Source: Henricia sp. BOLD:AAB3569 (lineage: Eukaryota; Echinodermata; Asteroidea; Spinulosida; Echinasteridae). From it: a stretch of DNA of 64,000 nt. Shown here in pieces: positions 10,648 to 21,230 of this stretch. Both the position numbers and the translations under genes were made by a program. The DNA lies in the NCBI GenBank assembly GCA_037783545.1, contig JBBELK010000402.1, positions 310,001 to 374,000 on the forward strand, read 5' to 3'. How positions within the stretch are numbered: the stretch's first letter is position 1; each line of letters begins with the position of its first letter. A model generated the notes under the pieces. That model saw nothing but the letters and a program-made list of their open reading frames with translations, had not been told where the DNA came from and made no database searches.

Positions 10648-11334
10648 CTACATGTTGAAACACAGTATATAAGATTGTCATTAAGGGCTATGCAGCGTGT
10701 CCCCTTCCAAAAGAGTCCAGGGGCCAACTTCATAAAGCTCTTTAGCAGAAAAAAAACTTGCATAATCCAATTTTGTTGTGATGTGTATTAAAATGGTGTT
10801 CTGCTATTCTTGCTGAGAACACAAGTTTACATAAGATTTTTACTTTTGATTGTCCCCCTGCTAAACAGCATTATGAAATTGGCGCCTGGTTACACTCTTC
10901 AACCTCATAATTTATGTTTCCCCTGATCCTAATGGGGAACTAACTTATTTGTGTTGGGTGTACTTTGGTTCCTGAGTAGGAACCGGTCCATTATAGTATG
11001 TCAAAGGTCTACTGTGCCAACAAATAAATGAGTATGATAATTATATTGTGTACGAAAAAAACACCGAACATGTCTATTTAATTATGTTGCAGCAAACATA
11101 TCGAGTAATTTACGTAACCTTGTTCTGATTACTATATGATTGCCTATATAAAAACATACGTATGTAACACAATTTAATGGCGCTAGAAAAAGTTACCATA
11201 ACTTTATTTTGTTTCTGGTATGTCAAATTATCAATGTGAAATTTTCAAAAAATTAGCTCCCCCGTGGGTGGACTTACTGGGTACAGCATCATGGTTTAAG
11301 TATAAAATGAATTTGAAATATCTGATTTCTTTAC

Positions 11335-11376
11335 CCAGTGTCGACGTCGGAGTCTTCCGACTTGAAGTTCTTTTTG
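11335..11376 (-). CDS. Putative exon A5
   Basis: A 42-nt minus-strand exon between TTCTCTCTGCAG and GTAAAG, reading KKNFKSEDSDVDTG in phase 2. Joined to B4 the split codon becomes GGA (Gly). This is the consensus A exon: basic start, acidic centre. The polypyrimidine tract is good. Confidence 0.5.
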
Positions 11377-11473
11377 CTGCAGAGAGAACACGAAGCAAAA
11401 TGCATATTGAAAACAAAACCAATAACTATAATTATTTAAAAGAAATTAATTGAAAAGGGCAAGCTGTTTGTTC

Positions 11474-11502
11474 CTGCCCCCATGGCGTAGTATTCAAATT
11501 GT
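11474..11502 (-). pseudogene. Truncated exon B5
   Basis: Only the 5' end of a B exon survives after the acceptor ...ACATGTAG, reading about QFEYYAMGAG before homology stops near 11473, where sequence from next to exon A abuts. Probably a deletion junction between two P units. Confidence 0.5.
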
Positions 11503-11554
11503 CTACATGTTGAAACACAGTATATATAAAGATTGTCATTAAAGGCTATGCAGC

Positions 11555-12150
11555 GTGTCCCCTCCCCAAAAAAAATCTGTCAACGATCCGTTCAAAATTC
11601 TTCAGAGGACTGTAGAAAGAGATCCTTTTGCGTGTAGCGCTTGTGGAGATGTGCTTCTTGAGCTGATTTTCGGGCCTACCCCATATCTGTCCGTTCAAAA
11701 TTCTTCAGAGAGACTGTATAGCGATCCTTTTGCGTGTAGCGCTTGTGGAGATGTGCTTCTTGAGCTGATTTTCGGGCCTACCCCATATCTGTCACGATCC
11801 GATCAAAATTCTTCCGAGAGACTGTATACAGAGATCCTTTTGCGTGTAGCGCTTGTGGAGATGTGCTTCTTGAGCTGATTTTCGGGCCTACCCCATATCT
11901 TTCAAAATCAGTTTGACGCTTCTTGGAGAAACTATATAAAGAGAAGCTTGCACGCTGAGAATTATATAAAACGAACCCTCCGTTGTTAGCGCTTGTGAGG
12001 ATGTGCTTCTTGAGCTGATTTCCAATAGAAAAAAAAAATTAATTTAAAAAAAAAAATTACCACATTCTTGTCGCAATCAGTTGCATGCCGATAATTCCAT
12101 AAAACGAAGCTTCCGTTGGTAGCGCTTGTAAGGTCCTGAGGATGTGCTTC
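11555..12150. repeat. Tandem repeat of ~102-140 bp units (S5)
   Basis: Four to five units, each with GCGCTTGTGGAGATGTGCTT (near 11637, 11739, 11849; diverged near 11989 and 12123) and, in the first three, CCTACCCCATATCT. Single units recur at 30301-30400 and 46527-46620. On the minus strand the junction ATGGG|GTAGG resembles a phase-2 donor, so these may be relics of an upstream exon. The plus-strand frame through the first three units is repeat-driven. Confidence 0.8.
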
Positions 12151-14140
12151 TTAAGACTGGTTCCCGCTCCACATATTCAACATACAATGACTAAATATGA
12201 GGACCGGCTACTGTGATGTTTAAAATAGCACTAAGTATTACGTCATGCATTTATTTTTAGGAGCGCATAACCGTTAATTTTCAAAAGAGTGTATAACAAT
12301 TTGAAAAAGGTAATTATTCCATATTTGGCCAATAAAACACATGCCCATTATAGCATCAAAATTCAAATTCAAACCTTGTCTGCATAATCGTAAAATAAAC
12401 ACGCGGCGAAACACTGTCCACGAATCGTATACCAACGATAACGACCGGACGTGCATTCGGGTAACTTCGGGAATTAACATGTATACTGGCGGTTGCCGGA
12501 CCTAAAGATCAGTCCGGAATCTTTAGGTCCGGGAACAAGACTAACTGAAAACATCCAGGTTGAACCTCGGTGTTCCCGTGAAGCAACTCAACGAGATTCA
12601 GTACGAATGTTCTCCCCCGCATTCTATAGCGGCTTGCGCCAACACCAATTATCCCATTAAAAAAAACAAGCGAAAACACTGATCGGAATAAATGTTCCGA
12701 CAAAACGGTTCTGACAGGAAACTGACAGACAGTGCTCGTGTGTGTGGTTGCGCGTCATGACTGCGTGACATTATAAAGATGCGAAATGACCGAACCAGGT
12801 GTTTTTTTTCCAAATCTCGACTTGGGCTCAGGCTGAGGCTCCGGCTCGATGTAAACCACATGGAGACGGAGCCGGAGACGAAGGCGAAGGTGTAAAGTTT
12901 GTTTTAATTGGATTTGTTTACAAATAATTTGAAATATACGTTTTCTCCTTTGTTTTTGGTCTTATTTTTGATTTTACAAATTGTAATAATAATTACCAAA
13001 ACATTGAGAAATAATTTATTGTATCAAAACTGTACAAATAAATAATTATAACTGCAGTTGAAAATTGATAATTTATTCCTCTTCTTTTCCCAATCGTATG
13101 TGATGATTTTTACTGATATTTAGCTCCTGTTTCTAAAAATACAATTTGACATACAATTTTGGCTGGTAACTCATTTTACAGAGCAAAGAAATTATGTGCT
13201 AAACAAATTTTTGTGCTAACGGGTTCCATGAAATTGGGCCCAGTACAGTACAATAATTGTCTCATTTGTTTCAATTGTATACCTGTGCTAAAAAATTAAA
13301 GAAATACGAACCCACTTTAAAACAGGAAAAAACGTCAATTATTACACCACTTTACCATGTTTTAATACATTGCAGTTGTTAATGTATCTGCAATACAGTT
13401 TACAAACAAGGAGACAGGCTAAATTAAAAAATAATATAATAATGTAGCCTTTAAAAGAGCTGTACAATGATATTTAATCAGAAGACATTATGAAATACTG
13501 TACAAGTTTTTAAAATATATAATAAACAATAGATGTGCTTTGCTTGGAAATATATTTTCTAAAATGTCTTAATGCACCTTTAAATTGTTCCTCCCACGTG
13601 CTGCCCCACCCCTTAGATGAAGATTTGGTAACGTTTTTGTATGCCCCAGGGTGGAGAGTTATTAAAATAATGTCTGTGCATCTCATGATCTGAGAGCTAG
13701 ACGCGCATTTTAGGTGCATAATAATCACTAACCACAATAATCACAAAAGCCGCTTCGCCCTCCCGATCCCCCGCACGTAAACCACACCCCTAACCCCCTA
13801 CCAGGTCCAGGACACTACCTTGCCACTCGACCCATCAAACTTACACTGGGCATGGCAACACCATTCCCAAACAAACTGTAATTAAAGTTTCATGATGTTT
13901 CTTTGTGGAATATCGCCTTATGCACATTTTTACACCGGAAGTTTATTCGGCAACGTTTCCTTATTCGTAGTTTTCCCGGACTGGCACTGCAACCATGGCA
14001 ACTGATGTTTAGAGGAATTAGTTTTAAATTTAAAAAACAGTGCAAACTATGCCCGTTCGTTATCAACAGCAGCGATACACTCGTTTTACGCGAACATGTT
14101 GTGTACAAATGTATTCTCATATCACGCATACACGTACGGT
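12150..14140. other. No gene recognised; one hairpin and one dispersed motif
   Basis: Mostly AT-rich single-copy sequence. Bases 12496-12531 form a hairpin with arms CCGGACCTAAAGAT and ATCTTTAGGTCCGG. Bases 13135-13255 match a motif dispersed through the P blocks and 33190-33305, ending near ATGAAATTGGGCCC. Short open frames on both strands around 13890-14150 overlap and look like chance. Confidence 0.6.
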
Positions 14141-14144
14141 CATA

Positions 14145-14770
14145 CTAATTGCCGTCAACTGCCACCAAATACCACATTTTAATCGGAAATCAATAGATTC
14201 TAGCATACTGACATACATATTGCACATTAAATGTGTAACATTTCACTCTACATTTTACATTTTTGTAACAGGTTAACTGTTTTCCAGATAAATTGGCATT
14301 TCCCAGGGGGGGGGGGACTTATTTCTTTTGACCTGTTTATTATCACCATATGGTATATGTGAATGCGAGCTACAAAACAGTACACACCCCTCCTCCATTA
14401 ATGGTTTGACCCACACAGCTAGGGCTGCTTTCGAGCGCGGCACCAGGTGCTCCATGGTGCTCCATGGTGCTCGCCCGAAAGCGTGTGTAAGCATGTGTGT
14501 GACGTAACGTTTCCACCACCTGGGAGCACCAGGGACGAGCGCTCGAAAGCAGCCTAGCTGGCAGCAGCAACAAAATGGCTGCCACCGCGCGCACCGCGGA
14601 AAATTAAAACAACCTCACAAAAAAGTAATATTTTTAGTCATTTTTAGTCAGCTTTACACCATAAATACGGCATTTACTTTGTCAGTAGGTGCCAGAATCT
14701 ATTGATTTCTGATTAAAATGTGGTATTTGGTGGCAGTTGACGGCAGTTGACGGTAGTTGACGGCAATTAG
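14145..14770. mobile_element. 626-bp element with ~60-bp terminal inverted repeats
   Basis: The left end (14145-14203) starts CTAATTGCCGTCAACTGCC. The right end (14692-14770) is its reverse complement, with the CAGTTGACGG part repeated three times. A second inverted-repeat element (14417-14559) sits inside. No transposase is present and no clear target duplication could be seen. Confidence 0.7.
14417..14559. mobile_element. Nested 143-bp MITE
   Basis: Ends AGCTAGGGCTGCTTTCGAGC and GCTCGAAAGCAGCCTAGCT are inverted repeats with one indel. The interior has a doubled GGTGCTCCAT and its complement. A G-run lies just outside at 14308-14316. No target duplication is obvious. Confidence 0.6.
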
Positions 14771-14799
14771 TCTGACACGTACGTAGCCCATGTAGCTGT

Positions 14800-16373
14800 G
14801 TCAGACAAGTCGACCGTTGAGACAACTCGACTCGAGACAAGTCGACCGTTGAGACAACTCGCCCGTTGAGACAACTCGCCCGTTGAGACAAGTCGACCGT
14901 TGAGACAAGTCGACCGTTGAGACAACTCGACCGTTGAGACAACTCGACCGTTGAGACAACTCGACCGTTGAGACAACTCGACTCGGGACAACTCACCCGT
15001 TGAGACAGCTCGACTTAATGTATACACGTGGAGCGGAATAAGTTGCATATCTGTTGCAGGACCGGTCCCGGCCGGGCGCGGGCACACTCGATGCACGGAG
15101 GGCGCTCCGATCGGCGCTGGCCGTCGCGTCGGGTCGGCGCGCCCCGCCCGCGAGGACCGGGCCCGGCCCCGGCACACGTCAATGCACAGTGAGCGCTCCG
15201 GTGGCCGTCGCGTCGGGCCGCCCGCACCCCTAGCCCTGCGCGGCGACGCGGCATTCAGTCGTCCAACCGGGGTCCTCAATGTACATATCTACACAGGCCT
15301 GTTGTGTTACTACTAGTGCATTAATGATGGTCAGTAATGTCCAGGAAATGTAATATACAAAAAATAAGGTAAGTATAGGCCTAACATGATTGTTAATTGA
15401 TACTTTTTGATATCAGGCAAAAAAAATAAAAAATATGTTCTGCTTTCGATTACATGGCATTCGAAAATAGGGTAGGTAGGTATTATTTGGCCTATTTTTT
15501 TGTACTAACATGGGGTCTGTGTGTAGTCAAGGGTAAAACTTAGAAATTGATGGTTTTGGGTGTTTTCCCCCCTCATTTTCCCCATAAAATGTAGGTAGGA
15601 GCTCTCGGAATATAGAGTAGGTATATAGGGAAACTGGAAGCAGAACTATTTTGTTTCAAGGCCCAATTTATTTCACTCAATTTTCAATTGCAGAGAGAGA
15701 AATTAATATGAATATTTAGAAAACTCACTGTAGGCCTACCGCAATAATAGAATACCCATAAAACTGTTGTTGATGATACTTTAATGGGTTTTTAAATACT
15801 CGCAGACAAAAGCAAACTTTCTACGTTTCTCCCGACAGTCTGCGATGTTCAACCCTTGAAAACAGTGATGCCTCGAAAACAGGTACGATGAAGTCACAAT
15901 TTATATCATTACATTTTCTGAGTGATTTTGTTCTTCCATCTTATTTTTATGACAATTTATTTTTCAGTAAATTAAAAACATAGGAAAGCCGGGTTCAAAG
16001 TCCTCATCGCACTCTTTTGGAAATAAAACTGTTGTGTAAGTTTGATTTTGCTATTTTAGCCTACTTTGTTTACTAAAATAAAAAAAATTGTTTAACAAAC
16101 AAAGGCCCTCATACTCCTCGTTTTCTTTTAATAATCGGACGATCCACTGGTGGTTTGTTCTACTTGTACTGGCCTTAATATGTTCTGTTCAGGCTATAGC
16201 TTTAATATCAATCATGATTCGACAAAATTGAAAAACAAGCATGCACCATCAATTCATTCTTTTATTTCACGGTCGACTTGTCTCAACGGTCGACTTGTCT
16301 TTCCATTTATCTCACATACGGTCGACTTGTCTCAACGGGCGAGTTGTCTCAACGGTCGACTTGTCTGACCCCC
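14800..16373. mobile_element. 1.57-kb element with subterminal 17-bp repeats
   Basis: The left end carries about a dozen 17-bp units (consensus CCGTTGAGACAACTCGA, 14805-15011). The right end carries the same units inverted (16271-16369). Outer ends are TCAGACAAGTCGACC and GGTCGACTTGTCTGA. GCTGTGT occurs on both flanks (14795-14801 and 16374-16380), a possible 7-bp target duplication. The interior has a GC-rich segment (15058-15270) with an internal duplication, then AT-rich sequence to 16270 with no gene seen. Subterminal motif arrays are typical of transposase binding regions. Family uncertain. Confidence 0.65.
15058..15270. other. GC-rich island with internal duplication
   Basis: About 210 bp of GC-rich sequence in an AT-rich neighbourhood. 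GGCCGTCGCGTCGGG occurs twice (near 15118 and 15201), each time near a GCGCTCCG word. Open frames here follow from base composition. Its origin is unknown; it could be captured cargo of the surrounding element. Confidence 0.55.
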
Positions 16374-16379
16374 GCTGTG

Positions 16380-17080
16380 TAGTACGCGTTACTGAGCCCA
16401 ACCTGGGCTAGCATTACACGGTGACATGTACTGATGTAGTTAACAACGATGGGCTATAAAATCGAACACCCGATGACAAAGAATTACATTGAATTATCGT
16501 CCATCGCCTGGACAAATGTTCATGAAACTCAACACCCAGGTTCTACGTAATATGGGGAAAATTCTCAGACACATGTAGCATTAAATCAATAGGTTATATA
16601 TAAATTGTACAAAATATGACCCTCACCGTGAATTTCGGTCCACCACCGTTGACTGAAAGGACGCTAATAAAAGAGACCGCATCTCCGATTCAACTCTTAT
16701 ATCCATGTGCCTCATTGGCGCGACAGACCCTAGTTTTATTATTATTTAAGTGAATCAACTTGGACAATAAATCTAGAAGGGTGCTTTCTACAATATAAAT
16801 CACCAATACATGAATTTTACAATATATAAAGAGCAGAGTGTTCACAGAATATCGGGGCCTACATTTTCCTTTGCGGAGGGCGATTACCGCACTTGTCGCT
16901 ATGCGGCTTACGCAGTGCGTACGTACATTAAAGGTACACACCGGCCTACTGTTTACATTATTTAGTGATGTAGCAGCATTGACAATACATTTTTGATGGT
17001 CGTTGTGAAAAAAGATCTTGGCATCAAAATAGCAGGATACTGCATGCCGTCTCTAGATCACCTCGGGACGATACTATTAT
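16380..17080. other. Unassigned, with a fragment of a TTAA element
   Basis: 16380-16925 holds nothing I recognise. From 16928, TTAAAGGTACACACCGGC and the following ~100 bp match the left end of the element at 51697, so this is a truncated relative. It runs into the fold-back structure starting at 17082. Confidence 0.5.
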
Positions 17081-17081
17081 A

Positions 17082-17764
17082 CAAATATTGACTGCTTCGA
17101 GTGGTATAGTAAAACTAGCCTCCCGAGGTGACCCACGGAGCATTCTACTTTCCCTCGGCTTCGCCTCGGGAAAATAGAATGCTCCGTGGGTCACCGAAGG
17201 AGGCTAGTTTTACTATATTACGAGAATAAAGCAGTCAATATTTGTTTTATAACACCTCTCCCACAGATTCTGCTTAATTTTGGCTTATATAAAAATGAAA
17301 TCAGTTTCATCAATATTTGTTTTGCATTCACTTTCCCACAGTGTCCACCGCGTTCGTACAAATGCTAGCTGTGCGTAAAGTCGTTTTTGTTCGATTGCGC
17401 GCGTTACGCGTAATGCAGGGGGCGGGGGGTTTGCGCCCACACATACACGACCGAGATCCGCGCGCGGGAGTTGCTAGGGGTGTAGTACTTTTCGGAATGC
17501 ATGGTATAGTCTTTTTGGAGCACTTGTACAAAGATAGCAAAAATAGCCAACGTCACGTGACACGCTCTCTACCAACCACGATACAGAATCTGTGGGCGAG
17601 GTGTTATAAATACAAATATCACATGGTTTGAGGGTGGATAGTCGATATTAGCTCCCCGAGGTATTGGAAGTTGAGACGCTAGATCCCGAGGCGGAAGGCC
17701 GAGGGAACTAGCTTGTCAACTTCCAATACCGAGCCACCCGAAATGAACCATGTGATATTTGTTT
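17082..17764. mobile_element. Fold-back structure: two hairpins around a core
   Basis: A 163-bp hairpin (17082-17244, arms with AAAACTAGCCTCC and CCACGGAGCATTCTA and their complements) is followed by a core. The core ends are inverted repeats (ATAACACCTC...CAGATTCTG at 17248-17275 and its complement at 17564-17592). A second hairpin follows (17602-17764, arms with CACATGGTT and TATTGGAAGTTGA). Both hairpins have ATATTTGT-type outer ends. The core word GTTTTTGTTCGATTGCGCGC recurs, slightly changed, at 55352 inside another element. No gene. Confidence 0.6.
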
Positions 17765-18383
17765 TACCATATACCTCATACATATTCTTCGTCAGTTTAA
17801 AATCACTGACCGCAGGAGAACTTAGTAAAAGTTTGCTTGTGCCAGCTTGTGCAGCCATCTTTTCCATTCAGCTCGTGTGCGTGCACGCATATCTGAATCC
17901 TGTCTCCGTCCGAAACAAACACGCCCTATTATAGATAATTATTTGTGGTTTTTGTGTTAGGTGACTTATAAAAAATGAGCGCGCACACTAATTTTTAAAA
18001 CCAACTTCAATGGTAAATTTTCTACAGAACGGTATCATGAAATCGTGCGGTGTTTGTTACCATTGCTACAACTCTTCGAGTAGTTTTTCTTGTCAAATCA
18101 TGAAGTAACATTTCGAATAAAATCTCAAAGAATTCCAAAAATTGTTGAGACACAAAGTTTAGGCTGAGGTCGCTGAGTTATATCGTGTACAATGTATATA
18201 TCTCAAATGTACTTTGTGCATTCTTTGGTTGAGTCCAGGAATATCTATACCCAGCACGATATGTGACAAAGGCACTCCGTACCTCCCCCATTTCTCCCAT
18301 TTCCCCAATACATCAACACACTCCTTGGAGACAATGCATAGAAGGGCGTATCCTCTCAGTTATTATCGTACTGCATGAGGTCA

Positions 18384-19041
18384 TTTTTCAGATTTCGGAA
18401 GTTTCTGGTCTTAAATTTAGTTCTTTTGAATATTCAGAATGGGTTTTGAAACATGGTAAATTTTTATGTAGACTTGTAATTGTTTACAGACCGCCTTATT
18501 CATCTAAGCATCCTGTAACAACTGCTGTCTTTTTGAATGAGTTTAGTACATACTTGGAGTCCATTGTATTGTCGCCGGAACCAATTTTTATTACTGGGGA
18601 TTTCAATATCCACATGGACCGTGATAATGGGGATGCATTAGGTTTTTCTGACATGTTAACATCTTTGGGTCTTGAACAACATGTTGATACACGTACACAT
18701 GAAAAAGGTCACATTTTAGATTTAGTTATCACACGACAGTGTGATAACCTTTTGGCAGATAAACCAGTTCCTGATTACTTGTTTTCAGACCATTTCTCTG
18801 TTTTGTCAAAGTTAAATCATTGCAAGCCACCTTTGCCTGTGAAACATTTATCATTCAGAAAAATCAAATCTATAAATCGCAATGACTTTTTACATGACTT
18901 GGCCAATAGTCGATTATGTTCCAATCCACCAAATGAGCTGAACGATCATGTCCATTGTTACAATTGTACTTTAATGGACAACCTCGATGCTCATGCGCCT
19001 GTTGTTACTAGAACTGTTAATATAAGGCCACCGGTACCCTG
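18384..19041 (+). pseudogene. Partial endonuclease domain of the LINE
   Basis: The C-terminal part of an exonuclease-endonuclease-phosphatase (APE-type) domain, which nicks target DNA for target-primed reverse transcription. Visible motifs are VIVYRPPYSS, the GDFN motif (FITGDFNIHMD, Asp at about 18599-18601), THEKGHILDLVI and the SDHFSVL catalytic His near 18788. The N-terminal third with the first catalytic Asn and Glu is missing through 5' truncation. The open frame upstream of 18384 is flanking host sequence. Near 19041 a one-base loss shifts the frame, after which the element continues in another frame into the polymerase region. Confidence 0.85.
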
Positions 19042-21024
19042 TTTAATAGTGAAATTAAATCCAGTAAACAATTACGTCGTAAGGCCGAGAAAAAATGGAG
19101 GCTTACTAGTAACGAAAACGATCTTAAACATTTTCACAAACAGAGAAACCATACTAATTTGTTAATGAATGAAGCACGCCAATGTTTTTATACGAACCTC
19201 ATTAAGGAAAACAGTTCAAATCATCGGAAGCTTTTTGGTTCAATCAAAAAGTTATTGAAACCTAATGGTGGAGATAGGCTTTTGAGTGTGGATAACTGCG
19301 CTTTTGCCAATAAACTTGGTAATTTCTTTATTCAGAAGGTTGCAAGCATACATTCCAAGCTGGATGACATGTCCGTTGAGAGTGCCAGCAGGGGAGTGGT
19401 GGGCCGGTTGAAGACGGGTGCTGGTGCCTTGTTAGAGCGTTTTTCGCCGGTCACTTCTCACGATGTTGGCAATCTCATACGTTCGGGTCCCAAGAAATGT
19501 TATTCTTTGGACCCCATGCCTACCGGTTTGGTTGTTGATTTTTTGGACACCTTGTTGCCAGTTATTACGAAAATTATAAACTTATCACTGCAGTCTGGTA
19601 TATTTCCTTCGAATTGGAAAGAATCATTGGTTATTCCGCTCTTAAAGAAAGAAAGTTTAAATCCAACAGATTGCAAGAATTATCGCCCGATTAGTAATTT
19701 ACAGTATATTTCCAAAATTACGGAAAAGGTAGTCTTTAATCAAGTGCATTGCCATATGATGACCCATTCCTTATATCCTTTGTTGCAGTCTGCATACAGG
19801 CGGAATTACAGCACTGAAACTGCATTGTTGAAAGTGCAAAATGACATTTTATTGAACATGAACTCACAGTGTGTTACTTTGCTGGTACTTTTGGATCTCA
19901 GCGCAGCATTTGATACAATTGACCATAAAATTTTATTTGACCGGCTTTATTCCAAAATAGGCATATCGGGTGTGGCACTTGAATGGTTTCGGTCTTATTT
20001 ATCGGGAAGGGGCCAACGGGTTTTATTCGGAGGTGCAACGTCAGACAGATTTAATGTTAAGTGTGGTGTTCCACAGGGATCATGTTTGGGGCCACTGTTA
20101 TTTAATATATATGCCTCTGAGTTATTTGACATTGTTGAAAAGCATTCACCAAGCATTCACTGTTATGCAGATGACACCCAGTTATATATCTCGTTTAAGC
20201 CTTCTGATAATATAAATCAACAACAAGCTGTAATGTCGATGGAACGCTGTATTGATGACATACGTCAGTGGATGACTAGGGACAGGTTGATGATCAATGA
20301 TTCAAAGACAGAATTAATTGTTATTGGGACGAGACAGCAATTATCTAGGGTTACCATCGCTAATTTAAAGGTTGGTGGTGCTAATATTTCACCGTCATTG
20401 GCTGTTTGTAATTTAGGTGTTTGGATGGATTCAAGGTTTAATATGGGTAAACAGATCAGTAGTGTTTGTTCGGCAAGTTTTTATCACCTTCATAACATTA
20501 GGCGTATTCGTAAATATTTATCTCGAGATACCCTAAATGTTCTAACACATGCATTGATAACCAGTCGATTAGACTATTGCAATAGTCTATACTATGGCTT
20601 ACCAAAGTTGTATTTGGACAAATTTCAGCGTGTACAAAATGCTGCAGCCAGACTTGTGTCCGGTGCTACGAGACGTAGCCACATTTCACCTATACTAAAA
20701 CAGTTACATTGGCTTCCTATTTCTGTTCGTATTCATTTTAAGATAATGTTATTGACCTTCAAGGCACTTCATAATCAGGCACCTAAATATCTCTCTGACT
20801 TATTAAAAATGCAAACAAACTCTGGTTATTCATTACGATCAGGAGCTACTCCTTAGTTATGTCATCCGATGGGAAAGATGTTGAAGACATCAGGTGACAG
20901 GGCATTTTCAACAGCAGCTCCCACACTGTGGAATAAGCTGCCACAAAGCATTCGCTGTACTCAGTCACTTGCAGAATTCAAGCGAAAGCTTAAAACACAT
21001 TTGTTTTTTACTGCTTGTGAGTGA
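19042..21024 (+). pseudogene. Reverse transcriptase of the LINE (in-frame stop)
   Basis: Reverse transcriptase of the L2/CR1 group. In the frame starting at Met 19159 the motifs in order are NYRPISNL, LLDLSAAFDTIDHKIL (Asp at residue 246), GVPQGSCLGPLLFNIYAS (residue 303 on), the catalytic YADDTQLY (residues 336-343), and the thumb-like region SRLDYCNSLYYGLP. An in-frame TAG at 20854-20856 interrupts the C-terminus. The same frame continues with the typical GDRAF and LWNKLP ending to TGA at 21024. With the frameshift near 19041 and the missing 5' end, the copy is dead. All catalytic residues of the polymerase core are still present, so decay is recent or light. Confidence 0.9.
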
Positions 21025-21178
21025 ATAGGCAAGTGGGCCCACGCTTTGTTGTATTTGTCTAGGTTTGTGCCAGTGTAAGCATCCTGTAACAACTGCTGTC
21101 TTTTTGAATATTTTAATGTAATTACTGTAATTATTGTAATGCGCATTTGAACATGTACATGGAATTTGCGCAATATAA

Positions 21179-21228
<50 letters not shown>
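21025..21228 (+). repeat. LINE 3' UTR and (ATT)n tail
   Basis: The short 3' UTR ends TTTGCGCAATATAAG followed by about 48 bp of ATT repeats. Bases 21076-21109 are an exact 34-nt copy of 18505-18538 in the endonuclease-coding region, which is unexpected in a 3' UTR. The GCGC-ATATAA end resembles the tail of the SINE at 62534-62865. Confidence 0.75.

Positions 21229-21230
<2 letters not shown>

Larger units (their letters stand above)
9440..11300 (-). repeat. P block, unit 3 (most complete)
   Basis: The copy with the best-preserved order on the minus strand: A5 (11335-11376, just outside the right edge), B4 (10531-10647), C4 (10271-10292), then A4 (9898-9942). The A5-B4 gap is about 690 bp and the B4-C4 gap is 238 bp, both plausible introns. 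Near 9572 there is the repeated CRE-like word GTGACGTCATGATGACGTC. Confidence 0.75.
18384..21228 (+). mobile_element. L2/CR1-like non-LTR retrotransposon, 5'-truncated
   Basis: The element contains a partial endonuclease, a complete-looking reverse transcriptase, a 3' UTR and an (ATT)n tail at 21181-21228. The boundaries come from comparison with the empty site in copy B (31321-31349). Left homology ends at GTCA (18383) and right homology resumes at ATGCAAGATACT (21229). Ten bases (GTACTAACAG) of the empty site are missing here, and no target duplication is seen. Ending in short tandem repeats is typical of L2/CR1-group LINEs. Confidence 0.85.

Noticed and set aside
14805-15011. Operator-like array of 17-bp repeats
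   Set aside because: The inverted partner at 16271-16369 makes element subterminal repeats a better explanation.
15058-15270. rRNA gene fragment
   Set aside because: GC-rich with rDNA-like composition, but I could not match a conserved rRNA segment with confidence.
14767-15279. 170-codon minus-strand frame
   Set aside because: It runs through the GC-rich segment and the 17-bp repeats; low complexity explains it.
18263-18383. N-terminal extension of the LINE endonuclease frame
   Set aside because: This part aligns with the empty site in copy B, so it is flanking host DNA.
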